A DNA stretch of 64,000 bases from Rhypophila decipiens (Eukaryota; Ascomycota; Sordariomycetes; Sordariales; Naviculisporaceae). The stretch covers positions 62,001-126,000 of the forward strand of contig MU858102.1 of NCBI GenBank assembly GCA_033297075.1, in the 5' to 3' direction. Both the position numbers and the translations under genes were made by a program. The notes beneath the pieces were generated by a model, which made no database searches, had not been told where the DNA came from, and worked only from the letters and a program-made list of their open reading frames with translations. Shown in pieces: positions 34,965 through 45,468 of the stretch. Numbering within the stretch: position 1 is the stretch's first letter; each line of letters begins with the position of its first letter.

Positions 34965-35847
34965 ATGGCTGACAACACCATCCTCCACGACGCCGGTGGT
35001 TTCGAGCGCAGCTTGCCGTCTCCGGCCCCAAGCTCAGCGACAACCGCAACGTTTACATCCTCAACACTCCCCAAACCCAGAGCGCATGCGCTCCGCCCCG
35101 GGTCAGCGAAAGAAGACCAAGTCCGCAATTTTGTCTCGGATCGCCTGCTGCACATCAGCCGCCGATACGTCAAAAAGTTTGGCATCACACAGCCAGGCGA
35201 CGAGGTAGCTGGCTACGGATCCATTACAGAGCTTTGCACTGACTTGGAGAGTGTGATTAATATTATTTGGAAGTCTGGAACTCGTAAGTCGCAACTCGAC
35301 CTACTTGCGAGTACTCGGCACCGCTAACGATCACATAGCAAGTTTACAGATCCCCTACCTACTCAATATCGCGAGCGACTTCAACGAATGGCTGTTATCT
35401 TTCGCACCCTCGCCCGTCGCGACCTTTTCCGTCTTGCGGAAACTCGACCACTGTTTTGCCAGCTTACTAGCCGGCCATGATATCGACACAAAGGAGGTTC
35501 TCCCGGGATTCGAGAACGGCCCGAGGGCCGGAATGTCACGCACCGATATGGTCCGGTGCAAAAGCACAACCGAGGCGACAAGAGTATTGATCGTGGATGT
35601 CATGAGCAAGAAACACCGCGGCCTCGGTGGTGAGGGCGAGCTTTTGACAGCTGACGAGAGCGAAAGTGGCCCGGAAGGTCCCGGTCGACGCTCGAGGAAA
35701 GCTGTTTGGGAGCAAGAGACGGACGATGACGAAGTTCTTCACATGAACGTGGCCCGAGTGTATGAGAATACGCTTGTTCAACTGGGGGAGACTCTCGGAA
35801 GCACAGTGGGCGAGAGAGTGCAGCAATCTGAAGGTCTAGCAATGTAG
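34965..35847 (+). CDS. Conserved fungal protein of unknown function
   Basis: Exons 34965-35283 and 35339-35847 (55-bp intron with CTAAC branch); 275 aa. Not recognised. The sequence is soluble, without signal peptide or membrane span. An N-terminal ILHDAGGFERSLPSP segment is followed by a predicted helical core (about 45-180, with QIPYLLNIASDFNEWL and FSVLRKLDHCFASLLAG), then an acidic, probably disordered stretch (ESESGPEGPG..ETDDDEV, about 205-240) and a final helix. Composition and splice consistency support a real gene. The helical core followed by an acidic linker suggests a subunit of a complex, but no function can be assigned. Confidence 0.75.
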
Positions 35848-36465
35848 GGTCATTTCTGAATGTTTTCGAAGACCTGTATAGCGTGGGGATTTGGATTTTT
35901 ACACGCTAGGTACTGTTACTTCCATGTAGCGAGGCGTTTGAGCATAGCGGAAGATACCACTTGTCTCGGGCGGTCTGGCATTATTTTCTCGGTCGGATGC
36001 ACCGAAATATGTGCGAGAACCTCCACTACACATCTACATCACCCCAATGGATACGAATAGTCTGTTTTATGCCTTGACAGGATATGCCTTTACACATCAC
36101 CATTGTCCCATACGTACACATAAAGATGACATTGATGGATACAGCTTAGGCCTCAATGTTATCCCGGTAATGCATCAAGACGCTACTTTCTACGCGTTGG
36201 AAAGATTAAGTACCTGACATTCGAAAGAATCTCGCCATGTCTAATAGTCATGCACAGGATATCTTCATGTCCCATATGTCCTTTGCATCAAGCTGGTACG
36301 GCATTGCTCGACGTAACCACCGCAGTATTGTACAAATGACCAGTAATCCAAAATCGATCTTCCTCTCCTGATATGGTGCATGCCAGTACGCAAGTTCCGA
36401 TTTGCCTGCCCCCTAATGATAGAGTACCATTGCACCTGCACCTGCACCTGCACCTGCACTTGAAC
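35848..36465. other. Convergent 3' region with a CACCTG hexanucleotide repeat
   Basis: No gene. A GCACCT/CACCTG repeat (about four to five units) lies at 36432-36457 just beyond the stop codon of the FAD monooxygenase. Confidence 0.6.
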
Positions 36466-38065
36466 CTAAATATGAACCTTACTTTGAGTCCTGGGAACCC
36501 GCCATCTGATCGTGCCCTCCCTGAAATTCTTCTCCTCCGCAAAATCGAGAACCTCGCCGTCTTTCATGATCTTCGAGACGATCAGTTTAAGCAGCAAAAT
36601 GTCACCGTTCACTTTGGGCAGGATATAACGATCTGCTAGCTTCCAGAGGGGATTATCCCAGGATACTACCCTGGTGTAGAGTTTCGAGAGGTCTGCTTCC
36701 CTTGTTGCCGGGGGCTTTCGTTGGTTCTGATATTGCGTAAAGAGCTGCTTCAAATCTATACTGCCAGTGGCAGTGGGTTTTTGACTTGGAGGAGTCTTGA
36801 GGGCAGAATGAAGCAGGTTCGTCAAGACCACGGCGGACTGAACGCCTGCGTTAAATCCCAGTCCAGCAATTGGTGTGTGCTTATGGATAGAATCGCCCAA
36901 AAGAACGATCCGGTGGTCGGAAGAGGACCACGTCGAGGCGACGCCTTCTTCGAGGTTGGCCATGTGATCCCAGATTCTAGCATTCCAGGCGTCGGAGAAG
37001 GTGTGCCATGGCGAGACGTGCAGGTTGGCGTACTGTTCTGCGAGTGAGGCCTTTTCTTCTTCTGTGTAAGGGTCCCGACGTGGCATGAGACTACCGCCTG
37101 ATGTTTGGGTTGGGATGCGGTGGTAGATGGCGAAAAAGGTCCTTTTGTGATGCAGGCCGAGTTGTAGGGCGAAGTTGGGACCGTGGGTTTCGAAGAATGT
37201 GTCGACCGGCATTGGGTCTCCTTCCTCTGTTTCGACAGATTGAGCTTCAGGATTGGGCTTCATGTTGGGATCAGGAGATGAGGGAGTAGACGATCCAGAT
37301 GATTTGGCGGACTTGGGGATGGTCAATGGCGAGCAGGAACCGAACAGTCCGAGGTAGGTGGTTTTCATGGGCTCCGTGTTGCTTTTTGGGCCAGTGGCAG
37401 GGAAGCCGAGTTTGGAGTTCATGAGTCGTCGGACGGTGGAATAGACCCCGTCTGCGCCGATCACGATCGACCCTGTGTAGCATGTCCCGTCGGAGCAGGT
37501 AACGGTGACTTCTTGGCCGGGAGCAGGGTCGGTCGTTAGCTCGATGGTTGTTACTTGCTTGTCGAAGTGCAGACGCTGTTTCTTTGGGAACCCCGGCAAA
37601 TCGAACGGTGAGTTAGGAGAAGCTCCGGGAAGATGTTGTTCCAGCATGTCGACCATTTCCTGCCGGTGGAGGAACATGGCTGGATGGCCAAATCTTTATG
37701 ACATGTTCTCTCATGTATTAGTTGTGATTCTCATTTAACTTTGAAAAGAGGACTCAAACATACGCAGCGCCTGCCTCTGCATAAAAGTCATTCTCATTCA
37801 GAATCATTCCATCTCCGCAGAGGTTGACCTTGTGCTTAGTCGGATACTGGATCTTGTATACCGCGTCGAGGATGTCGAGCTGATCAAACACACGGACAGT
37901 CTGCGGCCAGAGGGCGCTCGAAGTGCCCGTGTTGAGACCACTGTCGGGCCTCTTCTCGAGGATCTCGTAGTCGATGCCTGCCTTGGCAAAGCAGTGTGCC
38001 GTTATCAAGCCTACGGGACCTCCTCCCACGATAATCGCCTTGAATGTTGACGCGTCGGATGACAT
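36466..38065 (-). CDS. FAD-dependent monooxygenase (PF01494, PaxM-like group)
   Basis: Exons 38065-37764 and 37693-36466 (70-bp intron); 509 aa. The N-terminal Rossmann motif GGGPVGL (14-20) and LEKRP bind FAD; VIGADGVYSTVRR is the conserved DG segment; VLLGDSIHKHTPIAGLGFNAGVQ is the GD motif that contacts the flavin ribityl chain. The IDYEILEKRP start and the long C-terminal region match fungal secondary-metabolism flavin monooxygenases (epoxidases of indole-diterpene and meroterpenoid routes) better than salicylate hydroxylases, but the substrate is unknown. Inside is a low-complexity, Ser/Pro-rich insertion (PKSAKSSGSSTPSSPDP). It is followed on the same strand by NmrA-like and aldo-keto reductase genes upstream. 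A TATATATT lies at 38161-38168, about 95 bp upstream. Confidence 0.9.
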
Positions 38066-38878
38066 GGCTCTTGGCTATGGTAAGTTCCGGGGGCTGGTTA
38101 ACGGCTGTAACGGTTGGGGGTTTGTAAACAGGAAAAGGGGGGAGGGAAGGCGAGAAGTATAATATATACTTGTAGCGTATCCGTGGATAGATGACTGTAT
38201 TCGTCGTGATAGGTGAGACATCCGATAGCTGCTGACGGGCCCAGTGTTCAGATGACTGAATACGACCTTCCGGGGACATGGTAGAACAACATCTCACCGC
38301 CGAATCAACTTTCCGAGATTGGCGAGATGCCCCGAAATGTACGCAAATGGGGCTAAAATGTCTCACTAATCCGTCAGCTAGCCACATTGTTACACTGTCT
38401 TGACTGTGAATGGCACATATTTCAGCCCTTGTGTTGAATCCGGCCTCGCACAATGCTTAGTTCAATACCAAGCACTCGGTTGAACGCCACCAGCGACTCA
38501 TCGGGTGAGATCAAGGTTGGATTTTGAACCAGAGATTCTTCACATTTGTTGGTTGGTATTGGTTATCCGGGTTTTGACGCCCATTCGGGGCATATCATGT
38601 TTACGGCTTCCCAAGAATGAAGCTCACTGCATATCGATGTGGGATATGACAAAGAATTTCCAGCAGCCAACCCTGGTCTCTTTGCTGACGTACGTTTTTA
38701 TGCTTATCTCAGGATGCTCGGTTGCTCAAGGCAAGGGTATACTATACCCTGGGTAAAAATGTCTTGTCTCACTCTCATATCGTAAACTCTATTATCATAT
38801 TGACAGGTCTAACTTACAGACTCATTATTCCTCTTAAAGAACCTCCAGAATCGCCGCGGAAATCCTTGTCAATAATCT
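38066..38878. other. Intergenic, no gene seen
   Basis: Promoter of the FAD monooxygenase (TATA-like element at 38161-38168) and 3' region of the NmrA-like gene. Confidence 0.55.
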
Positions 38879-39811
38879 TCACTCCGACCTGGGATACGTC
38901 GCTGCGACGATATCCTTCTCCCGCTCAAGAAAGTCCCTGAACTTGGTCAAAGGCACAAGCTTCTCCACCTCGTCCATGGCAACATACTCGGGCATGTGGC
39001 GCATCCAAGCCATCGAATTGACGCCCTGCGCCGCTATCTCCTCATCAGTAAGGTACGTCGCCTTGAACTGCCGTCCCGCGGCTTCGCCAAGTTCGTCCAT
39101 GATCTGGTGCGGCGTGAGCAGCTCACTGGCGATTCCCACCGCCTGGCCGTGTAGCTTCGCTGGGTGCTGAAACGCAAAGACGGCTAGGCGGGCAATATCT
39201 TGGTGGTCTACCAGGGCGAGCCGAGTGTCGGGTGTGGTCGCGGTCTTATAGAAGCCGTGATCTCGCAAACTGGGCGCGGCGCGGGAAACCTTGGGCTCCA
39301 AAAAGTTGGCCATGAAGAGTGCAGGGTGCAACAAGGTCCAGTGCGCAAATCTGGCATGCTCGACGGCGTCCTCGAGGCCCTTCTTGGCTGCAAGGTGCTT
39401 CTCCATGAAAGAGCCAGACTGGACGTGCTCGTTGCGGTCGTGCAGGAAGACGCCCAAGGTGGTCGAGGCTACCACCTGGCTTATACCGACGTCTTTGGCG
39501 ATGCGTGTGATGGCCTCGGCACGCACTCGCTCGAGGTCCTGGTCGACGGGGGACGGCAACAAGCAGAGGAAGAGCTTGTCGCAGCCCGTCATGGCTTTAC
39601 CGAGAGCTTGGTGGTCGTCCCAGTCTCCTTGGCTGACCTGCACTCCTGATTCCACCAGAGCTTGGGCTGACGGCGAGTCCGGGTTGCGAACGGTGGCGTG
39701 GACGTTCCACTCGAGCTGGCGTAGCTGCTGGCATACCTCCCCGCCTTGGCTGCCGGTTGCGCTGAGGACGAAGACCCTTGGGTTCTTGTTCATGTTGGCT
39801 GAGGATGACAT
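38879..39811 (-). CDS. NmrA/HSCARG-like NAD(P)-binding protein
   Basis: Single exon, 310 aa from the ATG at 39811. The frame is open further upstream but only through a TTG start; the methionine before SSSANMNKN gives the family's usual start. The N-terminal dinucleotide motif SATGSQGGEV (GxxGxxG, residues 17-26) and the segments ATVRNP, GDWDD, LFLCLLP and HWTLLHPALFMANFLEP are typical of the NmrA-like group of atypical short-chain dehydrogenases. These often sense the NADP/NADPH balance or act as isoflavone-reductase-like reductases; the catalytic YxxxK of classical SDRs is not evident. Redox sensor versus reductase cannot be decided. It sits 0.8 kb upstream of the FAD monooxygenase on the same strand. 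Confidence 0.87.
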   Translation of the reverse strand: MSSSANMNKNPRVFVLSATGSQGGEVCQQLRQLEWNVHATVRNPDSPSAQALVESGVQVSQGDWDDHQALGKAMTGCDKLFLCLLPSPVDQDLERVRAEAITRIAKDVGISQVVASTTLGVFLHDRNEHVQSGSFMEKHLAAKKGLEDAVEHARFAHWTLLHPALFMANFLEPKVSRAAPSLRDHGFYKTATTPDTRLALVDHQDIARLAVFAFQHPAKLHGQAVGIASELLTPHQIMDELGEAAGRQFKATYLTDEEIAAQGVNSMAWMRHMPEYVAMDEVEKLVPLTKFRDFLEREKDIVAATYPRSE

Positions 39812-40252
39812 GATGACGACTGGTTTCTGATAATACAATATCGAGCGGAAAGTGCTGGCTGTCAAATAATGTCTGATAAAGAGCATTGACAAGACGCAAG
39901 TATTGATGTCCTGTTGTTGCAATATATTTTTTAAAGGTGCGGAAGCGATCAAGAGCCATTACCCGCCGTCGTAATACCACAACCAACGAACCCACAGCCA
40001 ACTGTTGGTGAATGCCCTTTAATACCACGTAATAAGTCATCCCTGTCTCCCAATGTCCCGACATGTGTGAAATTGGGTCTTTGTACTGTGTCCGAAGCAA
40101 CTGAAACCAAATAAACTGAAGTCTTACTCTCATGCTTGGTTTCTCTTCTGACAACATGAACAGGCTCGCAAGTCAAGTCATCTTGATGAGGTCCCAACAC
40201 CACACGATACCCAAATAGACCAACCCTTGGACGTTACCAGATCGGCAACCAT
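39812..40252. other. Intergenic, no gene seen
   Basis: 440 bp between NmrA-like and aldo-keto reductase genes; promoter sequence only. Confidence 0.55.
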
Positions 40253-41382
40253 TCACAAATCTCCATCACCAAAGACCTCATCATGTTCCAGCTTTGTCGG
40301 GTCGTCCAAATCACTAAACAAGTCAACACCCCACGCTCTGCCCGGGTTATTCATCCTCGTCTTCTTATCCCGTTTCCCAATCTCCTCCATCTCCTCAAAA
40401 GTAAACTCCACAATACGATCAGCAGCCTTCAAGTTCTCAGCTAAGTGTTCCTTACTCGTACTCTTGGGAATAACCACCGTCTTCCGTTCCAGTCCCCATC
40501 CAAGGACAGCCTGTGCAACAGTAGAATTCTTTTTCTCTGCCAATTCCACCCAAAACGGATCCTTCAATAACGTTTGCTTTTTCTTCCCATCATCCTCAAT
40601 ATGACTGCCCCGATAAGTAGGATTCGTATCCCCAAACGGGCTATACGCAATAACCTTCATCCCCATGCCCTTGTGCCACTCCACAAACTCTCCCTGCTGC
40701 AGATAAGGATGCGTCTCGAACTCATGAGCGTAGGGGCAAATGACGCATTCTTCCAAGATCTCTTCGACTTCATGTCTCGCAAAGTTAGAGATCCCGATAT
40801 AACGGGTGAGATTTGCTCGTACGAGATTCTCCATGGTCCGCCAGGTATCGATCAGACTGACGGATTTGTCGAGTTCATCGCCTTTGTGGGGTACGAAAGC
40901 GACTGGCCAGTGGATTAGGTACAGATCGAGGTAGTCGACGGCTAGGTTGGTGAGGGTCTCTTGGATCGCGGCGGTTGCTTCCTTGGGACGATGGTGTGCG
41001 TTCCAGAGTTTGGAAGTTATCCAGATGTCCTTTCGCGAGAGGGATTTGGTGGATTTGAGGGCTGCGGAGAGGCCCTGGCCTGTTTTATCTTCATTTTCTG
41101 GACCGGGAGTAAGTAATTGTTGAGAGGGAGTGTGAATGTCTATGGATAGAAGATTGTAGACTTACTGTAGATCCAGGCTGCGTCAATGTGTCTATATCCC
41201 GCTTTCAGGGCATACTCGACTGCATCCGCGACTTTGTCTCGATCTGAGAGCCATGTGCCGAGCCCGACGGACGGGATATCCTTCAGGTTGCTGGTGAGGG
41301 CACTATTTCCAGTGACATAGGGAGCAGCGATAGCTTGGAGGATGAGAGCCGTGACGGCCAGCAGTGACCAGATTGGTGCCAT
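40253..41382 (-). CDS. Aldo-keto reductase with an N-terminal signal peptide
   Basis: Exons 41382-41166 and 41097-40253 (68-bp intron); 353 aa. The AKR fold is intact: Asp67 and Tyr72 in [11 protein letters not shown], Lys102 in ITSKLWN and His135 in LIHWPV form the catalytic tetrad; GISNF and IPKST (NADPH-binding) are present. Unusually, the protein begins [21 protein letters not shown], a clear signal-peptide-like stretch, before the first AKR strand; cytosolic AKRs start directly at that strand. An in-frame ATG at 41466 would add 28 residues before it. NADPH-dependent reduction of aldehydes/ketones is the family activity; entry to the secretory path is inferred from the hydrophobic leader. 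Confidence 0.9.
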
Positions 41383-41785
41383 GCTTTGCACTCCAATTGC
41401 AAAAGGTTTGTTATGTTTCGTCGTGTCAGTCAAAGGGGGATTGTGGATGAGTCGGTGTTTGTTCATTTCAAATTTCGGGAGAGTGTGCAAGATGATGTGG
41501 TGGCTGAAGAGATGATGTCATAGATTATCTGTACTAGGTAGTACCTCTCAACACCCAAGATGCTTAAAAAGGATCATCCCATGCCAAAGACAAACATATC
41601 GCGACTTCCAGCGATATTCCAGAATACTCGCAACCATTTCAGGCGCACAGCATCCTTCCACAGCCACAGATCCACCAGGGGAGCCCTTCTAGCATGGGGT
41701 GCTCTATAGCTTTGTCAGTACACATCGTGTATATATGGAGATGGGGCTCTCAAATACTCACATACAGTCGTCATTTGCATAGCCC
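41383..41785. other. Intergenic, promoter of aldo-keto reductase
   Basis: 400 bp, no gene seen. Confidence 0.5.
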
Positions 41786-42162
41786 CTAGGTTCCAGCGTT
41801 CTCGGTGTCTGTCGCAGCCTTCTTGGTGCCTGTCGGCACATTCGACTGGCGTTTCATTCTCTCCTTCGTCTTGTATTCCTCCAAATCTTCTGGCTTGATA
41901 ACGATCCGCCGGTAAGGCTTATTTTCCCGAGCTACAAAGCAGAATTAGCTAGGGTGATCTATTCTCTAGTACAGACAGATATCCCAATGAAAATACCTTG
42001 GTTCACTGTCGCCATCAGTTGGTCCGGATGGACGTCAAGGTCGAGGTTGTCCGTGACTCGTCTGACAGCCCAGTATACAAGTAGCAAGGCCATGTCTGCC
42101 TCGCCAGGCTTGTTCTTTTCAGTTTCGGCCATCATTGCATCGATCTCCTCCTTTTTAGCCAT
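41786..42162 (-). CDS. Small conserved protein of unknown function (103 aa)
   Basis: Exons 42162-41997 and 41931-41786 (65-bp intron); 103 aa. Not recognised. The first 55 residues are helical and acidic (KKEEIDAMMAETEKNKPGEAD, then ALLLVYWAVRRVTDNLDLDVHPDQLMATV); the second exon adds a basic half (ENKPYRRIVIKPEDLEEYKTKERMKRQ). No signal peptide or membrane span. Consistent splicing, low Cys and even codon use support a real small gene. The helix-rich acidic/basic division suggests a subunit that binds a partner or nucleic acid, but this is a guess. Confidence 0.7.
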
Positions 42163-43198
42163 GGCTGACGGGAGGTGAAGGATGATTTGCTTGATCGTTG
42201 GTCTTGTTCTTGTTATTGTTTTTGTTGTTGTCAGTTAAGCAATCTTGGACGTGTCCTGAACCGAGCGAAAAGCCTTCTGAGGGGTCGGAAGGTACCTTTC
42301 TTTTTCGATTCTAGGCATGGATTGATTCAGATGAAAGCTGGTCCAGAACTTTGGAGGCGGTCAAGGGGAGGAGGTGAGATAAAAATGGCGATATATGACA
42401 GAAATGCTGCTGCTAAAATCACCAGCAAGCTCTCTTCTTGGGGGGAGAGCTTACGCGTTCGCGATCGACGTTCTTCCGAGGGATCCGGCGGTCATGGGGG
42501 AGAGGTACCGGCCTGGGGCTGTGAATCGGGGTGATGAAAGGATTGGGAATCGAGTATGTTGGATTAATAATGATAGTTCTAAGGACGGGAAGGATAAAGG
42601 AAGTCCAGATTACCAAGATAATGGTGGGGAGCAGAAGGGGAGAGGGAAGCTGAGAGGTAAGTTGAGAGGTCGGCTGAGGAAGAAATGCGTTGGGCTGGAT
42701 GGACGGATAAGCGAGGATGTGGTCTGAATGTGACAAGCTCGAGATGGATAATAATGCCTTGGGGATTTCATGTAGTGTTTAATATTTTTTATAAAGCCTT
42801 TATTTTGATTTGTCGTTAGGTTGTAGAGTTAGACACTTTCTTACTGCGTGAAAATCGTATAATAAAGTCAGCATTGTCACTCGCGCCTTTCTAATGCCCG
42901 GCCTTCTGGATCAAGGGTACCCATGCCTTGCTCAGGTTCTTTCCCTCGGCAAGAAAGACAGCCCTGCAGACCCGGTGCTCGGTGCCTTTGCATGACCAAC
43001 ACACGCCCCTTCGTGTATGTTGCAACTTCACGGTGAGTCGCTGAGATCCCCGGCTACGGTCAAATCTATTTCCCACCGTCCGTTTCTGACCTGGGGCGTT
43101 TTCCAGAACAGCTACTATACCTCTTTTCGCAAATCCTCCAGGAACTTGAATGGAAACATGGTTACATGATCGGGCTCACACAATATAATAGTGCACCC

Positions 43199-43416
43199 CA
43201 GCAGGCTGGTCCATGTGATCGAGTGGCTAGTGCGGTCCTTTAGTACTATGCTCCAGAAATCCTGCCTTCCTACCCAGATATCACACGTTTAATTGGCAAA
43301 TGAACTCCAGTAGGCTGGTCCATGGGATCGAGAGGCTAGTACGGTCCTTTGGTACTATACTCCAGACATCCTACCTTCCTACCCAGATATCACACGTCTA
43401 ATTGGCAAATGAACCC
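43199..43416. repeat. 109-bp tandem duplication (two copies)
   Basis: Copy 1 (43199-43307) and copy 2 (43308-43416) match over their whole length with about ten substitutions, several of them G/A or C/T. Both contain the exact block CTTCCTACCCAGATATCACA. No coding content; old enough to have diverged by about 9%. Confidence 0.9.
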
Positions 43417-43681
43417 CTGACAGCCTAGTATTATTGCCCTTGTTAGGTCGAAAATGCAGGTCTGTTGGTTGTTGAGAACTGACCATTGTGCCTCAGTTTT
43501 GCAATCCTGCCAATATAACATGATGCACCCTGACAAACACTATTATTGCCTGCCGTGAAAGTGATGACTTCGCTTGTAAGACAAGGCCGAGAGTCAGTTC
43601 AGGACACGCCGATGGGGGCCAACCGACGAGGACGTGCACAAACAATTGGAAAAGCGACAGAATAGAAAGACTCTTGAACAT

Positions 43682-43689
43682 TATAAAAA
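43682..43689 (+). promoter_or_regulatory. TATA box of secreted Cys-rich gene
   Basis: TATAAAAA about 115 bp upstream of the ATG at 43799; a strong match at the normal fungal distance. Confidence 0.55.
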
Positions 43690-43798
43690 GGACGCCAATA
43701 ACGTTAGTCACTTGCCAACTTACTTTTATTGTTGCCTTTCTCACCCAACAATCGAAACCTTCTTTCTACCAAAGAGGCTTCTTAAATCATCATTCATC

Positions 43799-44636
43799 AT
43801 GCGCTTCGAAGCAGTCTTCCTGGGATATTTTGTCTCCCTCGGAATGACGGGGGTAATTATGCCGCCGATTCATTTTCCCCTGTAGTATGGTCATCACAAA
43901 CAGTTGCTGACCACCACTCAATCTCTTGCTTTGGCATTTAGGCCCTGCAAGCTCCCATCCCAGGCTACGGCGTCGAGGAACTTGAGTGGGAAGTTGAAGT
44001 GACGCCGGGGGGCGAGATGGTCAAGGCCAACGGCACCGTCGAGCAGGTGGTCGCCCACCTCAAGACGCTCAACCCCAATTTTGATGACGATTACGCCGTC
44101 CAGGAGGGCCGCAACCTCACCGACCTCGAGTTCACGGCTCCTACAGCTCCTACTGGAAACGTGTCCAAGCGCTACGAAATCGAATCTTACTTTTGCCACG
44201 GCCGATGGGCCTGGTGCGAGTCGACCTATGTTCGCAACGGGGTTGATTATCTCAACAATGTGCGCGGCTCGCCCGTCAACGGTCCTGGGCCGGGCAACTG
44301 CGGTCGCGTGTCTTGCAGCTGGCACGCGGCGATTTGGTGGTGCAACGATGTGAGTAATTACTACCTGTAATTACCTTACTTGAACATCAAGTATTATTTG
44401 GTGCAACGGCTCAGCTAACAACGGGAACCTCTCTCCCTTCTCTACCAATACAGAACAAGGAATCCAAAACACTCGGCGACTTTCGCGACATTGCCGACGG
44501 CGCCTCGCATATCGAGCGCCACTGCAGCGAGCTGGCCTACAGACCGGGCGGCATCCCCGTCATCGTCACGTCTGGGCAGGTCTTTTACAAGGATCACTGG
44601 AACGTCATTGTCCGGTATGATAGTGACAACTGCTAA
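43799..44636 (+). CDS. Secreted Cys-rich protein with Kex2 pro-region (effector-like)
   Basis: Exons 43799-43852, 43942-44349 and 44454-44636; 214 aa. Residues 1 to about 21 form a signal peptide, then a pro-segment ends in SKR at 93-95, the Kex2 site. The mature part (from Tyr96, about 119 aa) has seven cysteines: YFC, WC, GNC, SC, WWC, HC and the terminal NC. GNCGRVSCS and WHAAIWWCND in the middle and SGQVFYKDHWNVIVR at the end are patterns I have seen in many small secreted proteins of plant-associated Sordariomycetes of unknown function. Secretion and processing are inferred; no enzyme motif is present. The odd cysteine number leaves one free or dimerising. No toxic activity can be claimed from the sequence. 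Confidence 0.85.
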
Positions 44637-45468
44637 GTTCAATCTCAGCGGGAGCTATGATGGTCAGACCAACTGAAACTCGGGTCTGGCTGCCGTGGGA
44701 TTGGAAAAGAGAATGCAGTGGGGGCTGATGGTACGGGCAGGGCTGTTTGCCAACCGTGACTTGGTGATTAAAGATATCGTCATTACGATCTATGAAATGG
44801 TGTATTTTCCTGGTAGTGTTTTATCCAGGCTTGGATGTAGACAGCATAAATTCCAACATATTGCTGCACCAGACTAGGGTCCAGGGCATAGAGCGTGAAT
44901 GCATATACTCAAGGGATTCGTAGCAGGGTATACATGATCTCAATACAATATATTCCAACTTGGCAGGTGATCCATCAGCTATAATTATTCAGCCCCACTG
45001 CAGTGTATCGGAATTAAGTTGTCAGTGTCCCTCAGGAAACATTTGCTGCTTTTAATCCCATTGGCATTAATCCCTTTTTTTCCCCCCCTTTTCTCTTTCG
45101 TTCTACGACTCTTCCTATTCGAAACCATGGATGCGCTCAGGGCCGCGAGAGAAGGGGAAAGGGCTACAAGTATCAAAAGCCGTAGTGGCCATTCAGACGA
45201 GGAGATGGGTGAAGCTGACTGGTTTGAGTAGATAGAGGAAAATAAGGGTTGCAAGGGGATATCGAGAGATTTGAAAGTTTTACCTCATCCTTGTATTACT
45301 ATTATATATCTAGCCTTTGGTAATGGGGGATTTCTTTCTGATACGGACTTGAATAATGACTCTGCTAGTTCAACTTCAAACTAGAAAGGCAAAATTGTTT
45401 TTTTGAAGAGCGTAACATCTGTGATTCTAGATAAAGCCCACTTATAAACCACAACAGACTTGTATACG
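44637..45468. other. Intergenic, no gene seen
   Basis: Convergent 3' regions of the Cys-rich protein gene and the bHLH gene. Open frames here are short and unsupported. Confidence 0.5.

Larger units (their letters stand above)
42163..43798. other. 1.6 kb intergenic containing a tandem duplication
   Basis: No gene. It includes the 109-bp tandem duplication at 43199-43416 and, at the right end, the promoter of the secreted Cys-rich protein. Confidence 0.55.

Noticed and set aside
43199..43416. RIP (repeat-induced point mutation) as cause of the differences between the 109-bp copies
   Set aside because: Changes include transversions and go both ways, and the repeat is shorter than usual RIP targets.
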